Below are positions 42,464-51,871 of a stretch of DNA of 64,000 nt, one piece after another. The number at the start of each line of letters is the position of its first letter. The first letter of the stretch is position 1. The position numbers were made by a program, and so were the translations under genes. The stretch lies in NCBI RefSeq assembly GCF_004366595.1, contig NZ_SORE01000025.1:1-64000 (forward strand). The letters are read 5' to 3'. Under the pieces are notes generated by a model. The model searched no databases. It saw nothing but the letters and a program-made list of their open reading frames with translations, and was not told the origin of the DNA. The DNA comes from Paraburkholderia rhizosphaerae (GTDB taxonomy: Bacteria > Pseudomonadota > Gammaproteobacteria > Burkholderiales > Burkholderiaceae).

Positions 42464-44560
42464 ATGCCGGCAATCCAGTCCTTGCGTTTTGCGGTGCTCG
42501 CGTGCGCTACGGTGCTCGTCTCCGGCTGCGGCAGCGGCAGTGACGGCAACAACGGCCAGTCGATCAACGCGATGCCGGTGTTCGTCGTACCGGGCAGCGT
42601 GACCACCACGACGTACGACGGCAATAGCGACGACCTGCTAACCGCCGGTCTCGGCAAGACAGGTCTTGCCGCCAATGCGCCGGGTTTCGCGAACCCGGCT
42701 GCGCCGACCTCCGCCGAACTGCGGCGCCTTGCGATCTGGTCGAACTACCGCGCGCTGGTCGATATCACCGCGAATGGCGGTTACGGCCGATTCTGGGGGC
42801 CGAATATCGACCTGAACGGCAACGACACGCTAGGCGAAGGGAAGATCGCCGGCATTGAGTACGTCGCGTATGCGGACAACGGCAGCGGCCGTCAGAACGT
42901 GACGCTGCTCGTGCAAGTGCCCGCGAGTTTCGATCCGGCGAATCCTTGCATCGTGACGGCGACGTCGTCGGGTTCGCGCGGTGTCTACGGCGCGATTTCG
43001 GCGGCGGGCGAATGGGCTTTGAAGCGCGGCTGCGCGGTTGCGTACACGGACAAAGGCACCGGCAATGGCGCGCATGAACTATCGACCAATATCGTCACGC
43101 TGATCGACGGCCGGCTTGGCGTCGCGAATCTCGTTGGCACGAGAAGTCTTTTCACCGCAAACGTGCCATCGACGGCGCTCGCAAGCTTCAATCGGAGCTT
43201 CCCGAACCGCTACGCGTTCAAACACGCGCATTCGCAGCAGAACCCGGAACAGGACTGGGGCAAGGACACGCTCGAAGCGATCCAGTTCGCGTACTGGGCG
43301 CTCAACCAGCAGTTCGCGCCGCTTGTGGACAGCACGCGCCACGCAGTGCGGTATCAACCGGGCAGCATCACGACGATTGCCGCGTCGGTCAGCAATGGCG
43401 GCGGTGCGTCGCTCGCGGCCGCGGAGCAGGATACGCAGGGCTTGATCACGGCGGTGGTGGTCGGCGAGCCGCAGATCAACCTGAATATGTCGCCGAATGC
43501 GCAGGTCATCGAAGGTGGCGTGCGCATCACGTCCGCCGGCGCGCCACTGGCCGACTACATCACGTTCGCGAACCTGCTTCAGCCGTGCGCGGCGGCGGCG
43601 CCGTCGGTGGCGGCCGCGCCGTACCTGTCGACGCTGCCGCTGGCGACCACCCAGGCGATTCGCGCCGCGCGCTGCGCGTCGCTGGCCGGCAACGGGCTTG
43701 TCGCGGGCGTCAACGTCGCCGCGCAGTCGGCGGATGCGTTGAACCGGCTGCACGCGGCCGGTTACGAAACGGACTCCGACCTGCTGCACGCGCCGATGTG
43801 GGATTCGCAGGCGGTGCCGGCGGTGGCGGTCACGTACGCAAATGCGTACATGCTGTCGAGCGTTACCGATAACCTGTGCGGTTTCAGTTTCGGCACCACC
43901 GATGCGCAAGGCAACGCGGGCGTTGCGCCGGTCATTGCGCCGATGCCGAGCCTGTTCGGCCTCGGCAATGGCGTGCCGCCGACCAGCGGTATCAATCTCG
44001 TGTTCAACATTTCGCCAAGCGGCGTCGACCATCGTCTTGCGACCGCCGACGCGAGTTTTACCGGCGCGTTCTGTCTGCGCGGATTGTGGACCAATATCTT
44101 TTCCACCATGCAGACGAGCGTCAATGCGATTCGCGTCAACGCCAATCTGCGCGGCAAACCGGCGATCATCGTGCAGGGCCGCAGCGATGCGCTGGTGCCG
44201 GTCAATCATGCGTCGCGTGCGTATCTGGCGATGAACACGCTCGCTGAAGGGTCGAGGAGCCAGTTGTCTTTTTACGAAGTGACGAACGCGCAGCATTTCG
44301 ATGCGTTTCTCGGCACGCCGGGCTTCGATACGCGCTTTGTGCCGCTGCATTACTACAATCTGCAGGCGCTGAACCTGATGTGGGGCCATCTGAAGAGTGG
44401 CGCCGCGTTGCCGCCGTCGCAGGTGGTTCGCACCACACCGCGCGGCGGCACGCCCGGCGCCGCGCCCGCGCTGTCCGTTTCGAACTTGCCGCCGATTGCG
44501 CAAAGCCCCGGCTCGAACGCGATCAGAGCGGCGGCGGGTACGGTCGCCGTGCCGCGTTAG
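42464..44560 (+). CDS. D-(-)-3-hydroxybutyrate oligomer hydrolase
   Basis: A 698-residue esterase that cuts 3-hydroxybutyrate oligomers to monomers when stored or external polyhydroxybutyrate is used. The N-terminus has a signal with VSGC (Cys22), so it may be a lipoprotein. The catalytic Ser lies in ASVSNGGGAS (about residue 310), with VDHRLATADASF and IIVQGRSDALVPVNHASRAY (acid residue) and NAQHFDAF (His) further on. The start 42464 follows GGGGGAGG; longer frames upstream lack support. No other polyhydroxybutyrate gene is in the window. Confidence 0.9.
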   Translation: MPAIQSLRFAVLACATVLVSGCGSGSDGNNGQSINAMPVFVVPGSVTTTTYDGNSDDLLTAGLGKTGLAANAPGFANPAAPTSAELRRLAIWSNYRALVDITANGGYGRFWGPNIDLNGNDTLGEGKIAGIEYVAYADNGSGRQNVTLLVQVPASFDPANPCIVTATSSGSRGVYGAISAAGEWALKRGCAVAYTDKGTGNGAHELSTNIVTLIDGRLGVANLVGTRSLFTANVPSTALASFNRSFPNRYAFKHAHSQQNPEQDWGKDTLEAIQFAYWALNQQFAPLVDSTRHAVRYQPGSITTIAASVSNGGGASLAAAEQDTQGLITAVVVGEPQINLNMSPNAQVIEGGVRITSAGAPLADYITFANLLQPCAAAAPSVAAAPYLSTLPLATTQAIRAARCASLAGNGLVAGVNVAAQSADALNRLHAAGYETDSDLLHAPMWDSQAVPAVAVTYANAYMLSSVTDNLCGFSFGTTDAQGNAGVAPVIAPMPSLFGLGNGVPPTSGINLVFNISPSGVDHRLATADASFTGAFCLRGLWTNIFSTMQTSVNAIRVNANLRGKPAIIVQGRSDALVPVNHASRAYLAMNTLAEGSRSQLSFYEVTNAQHFDAFLGTPGFDTRFVPLHYYNLQALNLMWGHLKSGAALPPSQVVRTTPRGGTPGAAPALSVSNLPPIAQSPGSNAIRAAAGTVAVPR

Positions 44561-44703
44561 AGGTCTATTCACGCTGCATCGATGGCGCGCCGATGCGCAC
44601 TTTTGACGCGAATACGCTTCGTATTGACGGTCCGCTCGTGCGCCATGACACACAAATTACCCACGTGATGTCGTACTCTGAGATATCGGAATCGGAGTCG
44701 AGC

Positions 44704-44961
44704 ATGATGGACACGACACTTCTGCGGTACACCGACTTGCCGATCGGCGAACGAGCGGCTTTCGAACTGGTTTGCGCACGGCATGGTTTCGCGCCCGCGC
44801 ATTTCGATGTGAGCGCAACGATCGATGCGCACGACCCCGCGCAGAGCCAGCGGCTCGTCACCGTGCGACGCGGCGGCTGGGCGCAGTCGTATCGCGAGGA
44901 CAGCGGCGGGCATTGGGTGCGCGAGTTTGAAACGGATCTGAACTGCCGGTTCTTCAAGTAG
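44704..44961 (+). CDS. Small conserved-type protein of unknown function
   Basis: An 85-residue acidic to neutral protein starting at ATGATG behind GGAG. It has no signal peptide or membrane helix. The sequence alternates charged and aromatic residues (RLVTVRRGGWAQSYREDSGGHWVREFETDLNCRFFK at the end, in two parts around residues 50-85) and could form a small beta-sheet domain. I do not recognise the family. The frame is open further upstream to 44593, but that part has no ribosome binding site. It stands alone between the oligomer hydrolase and the convergent TauE gene. Confidence 0.55.
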   Translation: MMDTTLLRYTDLPIGERAAFELVCARHGFAPAHFDVSATIDAHDPAQSQRLVTVRRGGWAQSYREDSGGHWVREFETDLNCRFFK

Positions 44962-45105
44962 GCGCCGGTTCAACCGTTCATCCGTTTCACCGCGCGGTGC
45001 GATGCACGTTGCACCGCTCCAGCAACGCGTGTTGTAACGTTGAGATCGCAACGTTCGCATTCAGACGCGCATCGCATGCAGGCGATGCGCGCACACCTTC
45101 AAGGC

Positions 45106-45894
45106 TCAAACCAGCACCAGCTTGATGCCGACGACGGTCAGCGTTGCGGCAAGCACATGCCGCAGCAGTTTCTCCGGTGCCTTCGCCGAAAGCAGGCTGC
45201 CGGCGACGATGCCTGGCAACGACCCGACCAGCAGCGACACGAGCAGCGACCAGTCGATCGACCCGAGCAGCCAGTGACCCGCGCCCGCGAGCAGCGTCAG
45301 TGGCACCGCGTGCGCAATGTCGGACCCGACGATGCGTGAAACGGGCAGCGCCGGGTATAACAGCAGCAGCACCGTCACACCGATTGCGCCCGCGCCGACC
45401 GAGGTCAACGTCACGAGCGCGCCGAGCACGGCGCCGGTCAGCATCGTCAGCGCGAGCGTGTTGCCGTGCGCGGGCGCGGGACGGTGACGCGACGCAAAGG
45501 CCGCGAGCTGTGGCCGGAATATCAGCGCAATCGCGGTGATCAGCAGCGCCGCGCCGAGCACGATCTGAATCAGATAGCTGCCGCGCGGCGAATCCATTCC
45601 ATAGCGATGCAGCAGGATCAGCGTGAGCGTCGCAGCCGGTACGCTGCCGGCCGCGAGACGCAGCGTGACCAGCCAGTCCACCGAACCCTTCATGCCGTGC
45701 ACGAGCGTGCCGGTCGCTTTGGTCACCGATGCATACAGCAGGTCGGTGCCGACCGCGGTGGCCGGGTGAATGCCGAACAACAGCACGAGAATCGGCGTCA
45801 TCAGCGAGCCGCCGCCGACGCCGGTCAGCCCGACCAGAAAGCCGACGAAAAGGCCGGAGACGGAGTACAGCGGTTCAATATGCGGGAAAGACAT
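45106..45894 (-). CDS. Sulfite exporter TauE/SafE family membrane protein
   Basis: A 262-residue inner-membrane protein with eight or so helices in two repeats. GFLVGLTGVGGGSLMTPILVLLFGIHPATAVGTDLLYA and TGAVLGALVTLTSVGAGAIG are the repeat signatures. The family exports sulfite, sulfoacetate or other organosulfur anions; the substrate here is not evident from the neighbours. Confidence 0.88.
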   Translation of the reverse strand: MSFPHIEPLYSVSGLFVGFLVGLTGVGGGSLMTPILVLLFGIHPATAVGTDLLYASVTKATGTLVHGMKGSVDWLVTLRLAAGSVPAATLTLILLHRYGMDSPRGSYLIQIVLGAALLITAIALIFRPQLAAFASRHRPAPAHGNTLALTMLTGAVLGALVTLTSVGAGAIGVTVLLLLYPALPVSRIVGSDIAHAVPLTLLAGAGHWLLGSIDWSLLVSLLVGSLPGIVAGSLLSAKAPEKLLRHVLAATLTVVGIKLVLV

Positions 45895-46182
45895 CAGGGG
45901 AAAATGGCAGCGGGTGTTGGCCGGGCTCAGGACGGCGAAGCGTACTTAAGATTGGCCGATTGCACGGGATCGGCGATTTCCTTGTGGAAATGGATAAGCA
46001 GGTGCGCCGAAAGACCCGTATTGTCGCAAAACCCGCCGCGTTGCGTTCTGGATTGTGTGACTCGAAGCTTACAATACCTTTCGCCGCCTCTTGTCGGTCG
46101 CTTACCATAGCCCACGGCCGCCTCTGTGAGACTGTGCGTGAGGTTGTGCGGCTACCCCCCGTTTTCCGTCCCGCTTATCACA

Positions 46183-47058
46183 ATGAACTACGGCGTCGCC
46201 TACGCATTTCTTGCCTTCACGATCTGGGGGCTCTTTCCCGTTTACTTCAAATCACTGCATCAGATCTCGTCGCTCGAGATTCTCGCGCACCGGATGGTCT
46301 GGTCGATGCTGTTCCTGTTTATCGTGCTGACCGTACGGCTGCAGTGGCGCTGGCTGGCGCCGGTGATGCGCGACCGGCGCCTGCTCGCACGCTTCGCGGC
46401 AAGCGCGGCGCTGTTGTCGGCGAACTGGGGAATCTATATCTGGGCGGTCAACGCGGGGCATATCGTCGAAGCAAGCCTCGGTTACTTCGTCACGCCGCTA
46501 ATCAGCGTGCTGTTCGGCCTCGGTTTTCTTGGCGAGCGACTGCGGCCCGTGCAGTGGTTCGCCGTTGCGATTGCGTCAGCCGGCGTGCTGTGGCTCACGT
46601 GGCAAAACGGCCGGCCGCCATGGATCAGCATCGGCCTCGCGCTGACCTTCGGCGGCTACGGGCTGTTGCGCAAGACTGCGAAGCTCGGCGCACTCGAAGG
46701 GCTTACGCTCGAGACCATTCTCCTGCTGCCGGTGGCGCTGCTGTATCTGGCGGCGCTGTCACTGCATGGCGACAGCGGCTTTGGTGCGGCGCCCGCCGGC
46801 GTGAAGGTGCTGCTCGCGCTGGCCGGGCCGATCACCGCGGTGCCGCTGCTGCTATTCGCTGCGGGCGCACGGCGTATTCCGCTGTCGATGCTCGGGCTTT
46901 TGCAGTATGTGACGCCGTCGTTGCAGTTGCTGATCGGCGTGTTGATCTACCGGGAGCCGTTCGGCGGCGCGCAACTGATCGGCTATGGCGCGATCTGGCT
47001 CGCACTGGCCGTGTACTCGCTCGAAGGCTTGGCGCGCCTGCGGCTCGTGCGGCAATGA
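46183..47058 (+). CDS. rarD: RarD protein, EamA/DMT superfamily transporter
   Basis: A 291-residue inner-membrane protein with ten helices in two EamA halves. GVAYAFLAFTIWGLFPVYFK, LEILAHRMVWSMLFL and SANWGIYIWAVNAGHIVEASLGYFVTPL are RarD signatures; IPLSMLGLLQYVTPSLQLLIGVLIYREPF closes the second half. RarD proteins are thought to move amino acids or drugs; the name comes from a chloramphenicol phenotype. The start at 46183 matches the family N-terminus. Confidence 0.92.
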   Translation: MNYGVAYAFLAFTIWGLFPVYFKSLHQISSLEILAHRMVWSMLFLFIVLTVRLQWRWLAPVMRDRRLLARFAASAALLSANWGIYIWAVNAGHIVEASLGYFVTPLISVLFGLGFLGERLRPVQWFAVAIASAGVLWLTWQNGRPPWISIGLALTFGGYGLLRKTAKLGALEGLTLETILLLPVALLYLAALSLHGDSGFGAAPAGVKVLLALAGPITAVPLLLFAAGARRIPLSMLGLLQYVTPSLQLLIGVLIYREPFGGAQLIGYGAIWLALAVYSLEGLARLRLVRQ

Positions 47059-47124
47059 TGGACGGCGGGGGCTGAGTCCCTGGGCTCCGCCCACACCGGC
47101 GGGGCGTCGTGCGTCGCCGCGCGC

Positions 47125-47778
47125 TTACAGCGCGCGGCGAATCTCGTTGACACCGAATACCGCGAGCGCGAGGCCCGCCACGCGGTCGATGATCATGCGC
47201 AGTCGTCTGCCGATCGCATGACGCGCGAGCGACACGACGGTGACAAGACAACACCACCATGCGATCGAACCGAAGAACACGCCGAGCACGGTCGTGAACG
47301 CGACGTCCGATGCGAACGCGCCGCGTGGTGCAAGCGTCGTAAACAACGCGGCGAACATGATCACGGTTTGCGGGTTGGTCAGCGTTAACAGCAACGCGCC
47401 GCCGAATGAGCGCATGGCACCCGAGCGGCCGAGCGCGGCGAGTTTGCCGTTGCCGTTCGCGTCGCCCGCGTGAGCACCATTGTCATCAGGCGTTTTCTGC
47501 AGAATCGTGCGCAGGCCGAGCCAAAGCAGAAATACGCCGGCGGCGATATGCAGCGGTTTGTCGTACGCGAGCATGAACTGCGACACGCTGACAAGACCCA
47601 ACGCGGCGACCAGGCCGTACGCCGCGTCGCCGCTGGCAATGCCCAGACCGATCGCGAGCCCCGCGCGCGGACCGCCGGCGAGCGTGCGGCGGATACACAG
47701 CATGCCCATCGGACCGATCGGCGCGGCAACCGCAAGGCCCACGCCGGCTGCGGTGAGAAAAAGGCCTACGTTGAACAC
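47125..47778 (-). CDS. LysE/RhtB family amino-acid exporter
   Basis: A 217-residue inner-membrane exporter with six helices. GVGLAVAAPIGPMGMLCIRRTLAGGPRAGLAIGLGIASGDAAYGLVAALG (in two stretches over residues 12-65) is the family signature, and LTLTNPQTVIMFAALF marks the fourth helix. A Gly/Asn/Asp-rich loop separates the halves. It converges with rarD. The substrate, probably an amino acid, is not known. Confidence 0.88.
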   Translation of the reverse strand: MFNVGLFLTAAGVGLAVAAPIGPMGMLCIRRTLAGGPRAGLAIGLGIASGDAAYGLVAALGLVSVSQFMLAYDKPLHIAAGVFLLWLGLRTILQKTPDDNGAHAGDANGNGKLAALGRSGAMRSFGGALLLTLTNPQTVIMFAALFTTLAPRGAFASDVAFTTVLGVFFGSIAWWCCLVTVVSLARHAIGRRLRMIIDRVAGLALAVFGVNEIRRAL

Positions 47779-47952
47779 GGAAACTCCTGATATCGGTCAC
47801 GTCCGCGAACGCGCCGCTGTGCGCGATCGCGTCCGCTGACCTGTGTAAGCAAAACGCAAGAGCATAGCGGCGCCACGGCTAACCGGCAACGCGGGAATAC
47901 ACTCGCGGCGCGACCGGCGCGCGGCAACATGCGTCGGCCGAACCCGCCCGCG

Positions 47953-49251
47953 TTACGATCTCCACGCTTTTCCGCTCGGGAAATGAAATTCGTCCAGCGA
48001 TGCCGGCAACATTTCGATGCTGTACCCGGCCCTTTGCGGCGGCATATACCGGCCGTTGCGAATCATGACCGGGTCGACGAAGTGCTGATGCAGGTGGTCG
48101 ACATACTCGAGCACGCGATTTTCAAGCGACGCGGATACGCAGATGTAGTCGAACAGCGAGATGTGCTGCACGTATTCGCAAAGCCCGACACCGCCCGCGT
48201 GCGGACAGACCGGCACGCCGAACTTCGCAGCCATCAGCAGCACGACTAGCACTTCGTTGAGGCCGCCCAGCCGGCAACTGTCGATCTGGCAGAAGTCGAT
48301 TGCCTGCGCCTGCAGCAGCTGCTTGAACATCACGCGGTTCTGGCAGTGCTCGCCGGTAGCGACGCCGATCGTGCCGAGCCGACGGCGGATCGCGGCGTGA
48401 CCGAGCACGTCGTCAGGGCTGGTCGGCTCCTCGATCCACCACGGGTCGAACTCCGCGAGCTGGCGCATGTTCGCAATCGCCTCGTCGACCTCCCACACCT
48501 GGTTCGCGTCCATCATCAACTTGCGCTCGACGCCGATCTCTTCTCGCAGGATGCGCGCGCGGCGCACGTCTTCTTCGAGGTTGCCGCCGACCTTCTGCTT
48601 GAAGTGCGTCCAGCCTTGCTTCACCCCTTCGCGCGCGAGGCGCCGGATCTTGTCGTCGTCGTAGCCGAGCCAGCCGGCGGAGGTCGTGTACGCGGGGTAG
48701 CCGTGCGCGAGCATTTCCGCTTCGCGATCGGCTTTGGTCGCCGCGTGGCGGCGCAGTATCGCCAGCGCTTCATGTGGCGTCAGCGCATCGGTCACGTAGC
48801 GGAAGTCGAGGCAACCGACGAGCGCCTCGGGGCTCATATCGACCAGCAGTTTCCACACCGGCTTGCCTTCGGCCTTTGCCCAAAGGTCCCAGACCGCATT
48901 GACCACCGCGGCGGTGGCCAGATGAATCGCGCCTTTGTCTGGCCCGATCCAGCGCAGTTGGCTATCCGATGTGATCGCACGCCAGAAACCGCCCATATCG
49001 GCGGCAATATCTTCGAGGCGGCGGCCGACCACGAGTCGCGACAACGCATGGACGGCGCTCACGCAAATTTCATTGCCACGTCCGATCGTGAAGGTGAGGC
49101 CGTGGCCGGCGAGCGACTTCGGCGCGTCGGTTTCGAGTACGACGTAAGTGGCGGAATAGTCCGGCGCCGCATTCATCGCGTCCGAGCCGTCGAGCGAACG
49201 CGATGTCGGAAAGCGAATGTCCCGCACGGTGAGGCCGGTGATTGTGGTCAT
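47953..49251 (-). CDS. fucD: L-fuconate dehydratase (enolase superfamily)
   Basis: A 432-residue Mg enzyme that removes water from L-fuconate to form 2-keto-3-deoxy-L-fuconate in the oxidative L-fucose path. VRDIRFPTSRSLDGSDAMN and TIGRGNEICVSAVHAL are near-diagnostic of this group. The K-x-K acid/base pair is in FKQKVGGN, metal ligands are in MDANQVWEVD, WWIEEPTSPDD and GEHCQNRV, and the catalytic His is in PHAGGVGLCEYVQH. The start is the ATG complementary to 49249-49251. It is divergent from gntR and the ABC importer, which suggests joint control. Confidence 0.93.
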   Translation of the reverse strand: MTTITGLTVRDIRFPTSRSLDGSDAMNAAPDYSATYVVLETDAPKSLAGHGLTFTIGRGNEICVSAVHALSRLVVGRRLEDIAADMGGFWRAITSDSQLRWIGPDKGAIHLATAAVVNAVWDLWAKAEGKPVWKLLVDMSPEALVGCLDFRYVTDALTPHEALAILRRHAATKADREAEMLAHGYPAYTTSAGWLGYDDDKIRRLAREGVKQGWTHFKQKVGGNLEEDVRRARILREEIGVERKLMMDANQVWEVDEAIANMRQLAEFDPWWIEEPTSPDDVLGHAAIRRRLGTIGVATGEHCQNRVMFKQLLQAQAIDFCQIDSCRLGGLNEVLVVLLMAAKFGVPVCPHAGGVGLCEYVQHISLFDYICVSASLENRVLEYVDHLHQHFVDPVMIRNGRYMPPQRAGYSIEMLPASLDEFHFPSGKAWRS

Positions 49252-49375
49252 CAGAAACCCTCCCTCGTGAAGTGACGGACGCGAAGCACACGCGTGGGCA
49301 AGCCGGGTTTGCGTGGATAAAACCTGGGCGGATTTGCCTGGGAAAGCGCTCGTTGACACCGCTAGTTTCGCCTCC

Positions 49376-49394
49376 TAGCATGCTAACATGTTAG
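49376..49394. promoter_or_regulatory. Overlapping palindromes, candidate operator of the FadR-type regulator
   Basis: TAGCATGCTA (49376-49385) and CTAACATGTTAG (49383-49394) are each perfect palindromes and share three bases. They lie 18 bp before the regulator GTG and about 125 bp before fucD, in the only gap between them. Confidence 0.5.
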
Positions 49395-49412
49395 TCGCAA
49401 ATCAAGCGCACC

Positions 49413-50138
49413 GTGAGTTCTTCTAACGAAGCGGCGGATCAGGGCGACCCCTATCTCGCGCTGCACAAACTGCAAGGCGGCGAACGCGGCAATCTGACCG
49501 GCGCGGTCGAACAGGCGCTGCGCGACGCGATTGTCACGCTCGCGTTCGAGCCCGGTGCGATGCTCGACAAACAGGCAATTTGCGAGCGCATGGGCGTGTC
49601 GCGCTTTCCCGTTTCCGCGGCGCTTACGAAGCTCGCGGCCGCGGGCCTCGTCGAAGTACTGCCGCAGCGCGGCACGCGCGTGCGGCCGGTCGTGATTCAC
49701 GATATTCGTCAGCATCTGTTTATTCGCAGTGCACTCGAAGTGGAAACCGTGCGCAGTGTCGCGCTCGCGTGCCGTGCCGCGACACTCGATGCACTTGCAC
49801 AGAACCTGGAAAAACAGCGCGAAGCGGTGGGCGCCGCACAACGTCATACATTTCATCGGCTCGATCTGGCGTTCCACGAGATCATGCTCGACGAAATCGC
49901 GCTGCCGCGCGTGAAGGAGATTGTCACGGTGTCGCGCAGCGCACTCGATCGCGCGCGGCAGCTGATCGCAACGCCCGAGCGCCTGACGCGTACGCTCGAC
50001 GAACACCAACGCATTTATGACGCGATTCGCGGCCGCGATATCGAAGCGGCGGCGCGCGCGATGCACGGTCATCTGGATCAGGTCGTCGCCGAATTGCGGC
50101 GCTTCGCCGCCGAGCGGCCCGATCTGGTCGAGGAATAA
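49413..50138 (+). CDS. GntR family (FadR subfamily) transcriptional regulator
   Basis: A 241-residue regulator starting with GTG; no ATG is in frame before the upstream stop at 49392. The winged helix-turn-helix spans about 28-92 (ALRDAIVTLAFEPGAMLDKQAICERMGVSRFPVSAALTKL), and the all-helical FCD domain about 98-225, with metal-site residues in FHRLDLAFHEIML and the DEHQRIYDAI histidine. It sits between fucD and the ABC genes and probably controls both in response to L-fuconate or a related acid (inference). Confidence 0.88.
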   Translation: MSSSNEAADQGDPYLALHKLQGGERGNLTGAVEQALRDAIVTLAFEPGAMLDKQAICERMGVSRFPVSAALTKLAAAGLVEVLPQRGTRVRPVVIHDIRQHLFIRSALEVETVRSVALACRAATLDALAQNLEKQREAVGAAQRHTFHRLDLAFHEIMLDEIALPRVKEIVTVSRSALDRARQLIATPERLTRTLDEHQRIYDAIRGRDIEAAARAMHGHLDQVVAELRRFAAERPDLVEE

Positions 50139-50150
50139 GCCGCACGACAA

Positions 50151-50210
50151 GCGGAATAGCAGGCGGAATAACAAGGGGAATAACAAGGGGAATAACAAAC
50201 CGAACAACAG
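50151..50210. repeat. 12-bp tandem repeat, four to five copies
   Basis: Units GCGGAATAGCAG, GCGGAATAACAA, GGGGAATAACAA, GGGGAATAACAA and a decayed ACCGAACAACAG follow each other head to tail from 50151, starting 12 bp after the gntR stop. The remaining gap to the binding-protein gene holds nothing else recognisable. Confidence 0.85.
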
Positions 50211-50315
50211 GCGCGCCGCCGAACTTCAATCAGCGCCACACGATGTTGCAGCCGTTGTTGGATCAGGTCACCGGACGTTGAACTCGACGCAGTCAACCGG
50301 AACGAAGGAGACAAA

Positions 50316-51821
50316 ATGAAGCTCGTAAAACGCTTGAGCGCGGCCGCTGCGTTCGTGGCCGCGTGCGGGATCACTTTCGGCATCACGGGCGGCATCGCAA
50401 GCACATGCGCGCACGCGGAAGATTTTCACGGCGTGACGGTGAACATCATGACGTTCGTCGGCCCGCAAATCGCCGAACCGCTGCAACGGCGCGCACCGGA
50501 GTTCGAAAAGCTGACCGGTGCGAAGATCAACATCCTGACGGTGCCGTTTTCGGACCTGTATCAGAAGCTATTGACCGACTGGGCGTCGGGCACGAACTCG
50601 GTCGATGCGGCGGTGTTCGCGCCGCAGTGGATGCCCGACTACACGAAGGGCGGCTTCCTCGAAGACCTGAGCTCGCGCGTTGCGCAAGACAAGGCGCTAA
50701 AGGAAGACGATGTGATGCCGTTTTTCCGCGATTTCTCGCAACGCTATGCGGGCAAGACCTATCTGATCGCGCTCGACGGCGACTTCCAGATGGTCTACTA
50801 CCGCACGGATATCCTGAAACAGCTCGGCAAACAACCGCCGAAAACGTGGGACGACTATCTCGACATCGCGAAGGCAGCGAACGGCAAAGTGTTCGGCGGC
50901 GACGGCAAGCCGGTCGCCGGCTCGTGCATTTCGAAGAAGCGCAATGCCCAGGCCTACTGGGCGATCACATCGATCGCCGGCGGCTACATCCAGTCGAAGG
51001 GCACGGCGCAGGGCGCGTTCTTCGATCCGCGCAACTTCAAGCCGTTGATCAACAACGACGGCTTCAAGGCGGCGCTCGACGTCTATAAGGAAACCACCCA
51101 GTACGGACCGCCGAACGAGATCAACCTCGATGTCGGCGATACGCGCAGCGCGTTTATCTCCGGGCATTGCGCGCTGACGCTCGACTGGGGCGATATCGGA
51201 CCGCTTGCGGTCGATCCGAAACAGTCGAAGGTTGCCGATACGACCGGCGCGGTGATTCTGCCCGGTTCGAAAAAGGTGTTGAATCGTGATACCGGCAAGC
51301 TCGTCGCGTGCGACAAGGCGATCTGCCCTTACGCAATCGACGGCGTGAATCATGCGCCGTTCGCTGCGTTCGGTGGCTGGTCCGGCGGCATCAGCGCGAA
51401 GGCGAAACCGAAGGTGAAGGACGCCGCATACGCGTTCCTGTCGTATATGAGCCAGCCCGCGCAATCGAATGTCGACGTGACGATCGGCCGTACCGGCTTC
51501 AACCCGTATCGCCAGTCGCAGTTCAGCGATATGTCGATCTGGAAAAAGTCCGGCATGAGCGATGCGCTCTCCGCGTCGTATCTCGGTGCGATCAAGTCGA
51601 GCCTGCAAAGCCCGAACATGATCATCGATTTGCGGATTCCGCAGAATCAGCGCTATCAGCAGGTCGTGCTCGACACCGCGGTGTCGCGCTTCCTCGCCGG
51701 CGAACTCGATGCGGACGCAACGATGAAGACCATCGAGCAGGGCTGGGATGAAATCACCGATGACGTCGGCAAGGACAACCAGCTTGCCGCGTACCGCGCG
51801 TCGATCGGGTACAAGCCGTAA
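50316..51821 (+). CDS. ABC transporter sugar-binding protein (extracellular solute-binding family 1)
   Basis: A 501-residue periplasmic protein. A signal peptide (about 1-36, cleavage after CAHA) precedes a two-lobed MalE-like fold: VNIMTFVGPQIAEPLQRRAPEFEKLTG, LLTDWASGTNSVDAAVF, WMPDYTKGGFLEDL, YLIALDGDFQMVYYRTDIL and FAAFGGWSGGISAKAK. It is about 70 residues longer than MalE-type proteins, and Cys pairs in SGHCAL and ACDKAICPY may form disulfides. It is the first gene of the importer and has an AAGGAG site. Confidence 0.88.
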   Translation: MKLVKRLSAAAAFVAACGITFGITGGIASTCAHAEDFHGVTVNIMTFVGPQIAEPLQRRAPEFEKLTGAKINILTVPFSDLYQKLLTDWASGTNSVDAAVFAPQWMPDYTKGGFLEDLSSRVAQDKALKEDDVMPFFRDFSQRYAGKTYLIALDGDFQMVYYRTDILKQLGKQPPKTWDDYLDIAKAANGKVFGGDGKPVAGSCISKKRNAQAYWAITSIAGGYIQSKGTAQGAFFDPRNFKPLINNDGFKAALDVYKETTQYGPPNEINLDVGDTRSAFISGHCALTLDWGDIGPLAVDPKQSKVADTTGAVILPGSKKVLNRDTGKLVACDKAICPYAIDGVNHAPFAAFGGWSGGISAKAKPKVKDAAYAFLSYMSQPAQSNVDVTIGRTGFNPYRQSQFSDMSIWKKSGMSDALSASYLGAIKSSLQSPNMIIDLRIPQNQRYQQVVLDTAVSRFLAGELDADATMKTIEQGWDEITDDVGKDNQLAAYRASIGYKP

Positions 51822-51871
51822 CGCGCGTTAATCGACCGTTGAAGATACGCACAGACGCCAAGGTCAACGCG

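Noticed and set aside
43079..44653. A 524-residue minus-strand frame
   Set aside because: It is a shadow of the 3-hydroxybutyrate oligomer hydrolase gene with no signature of its own.
50151..50210. Tandem repeats as a possible CRISPR array
   Set aside because: Units are 12 bp without spacers, and no cas genes are nearby.
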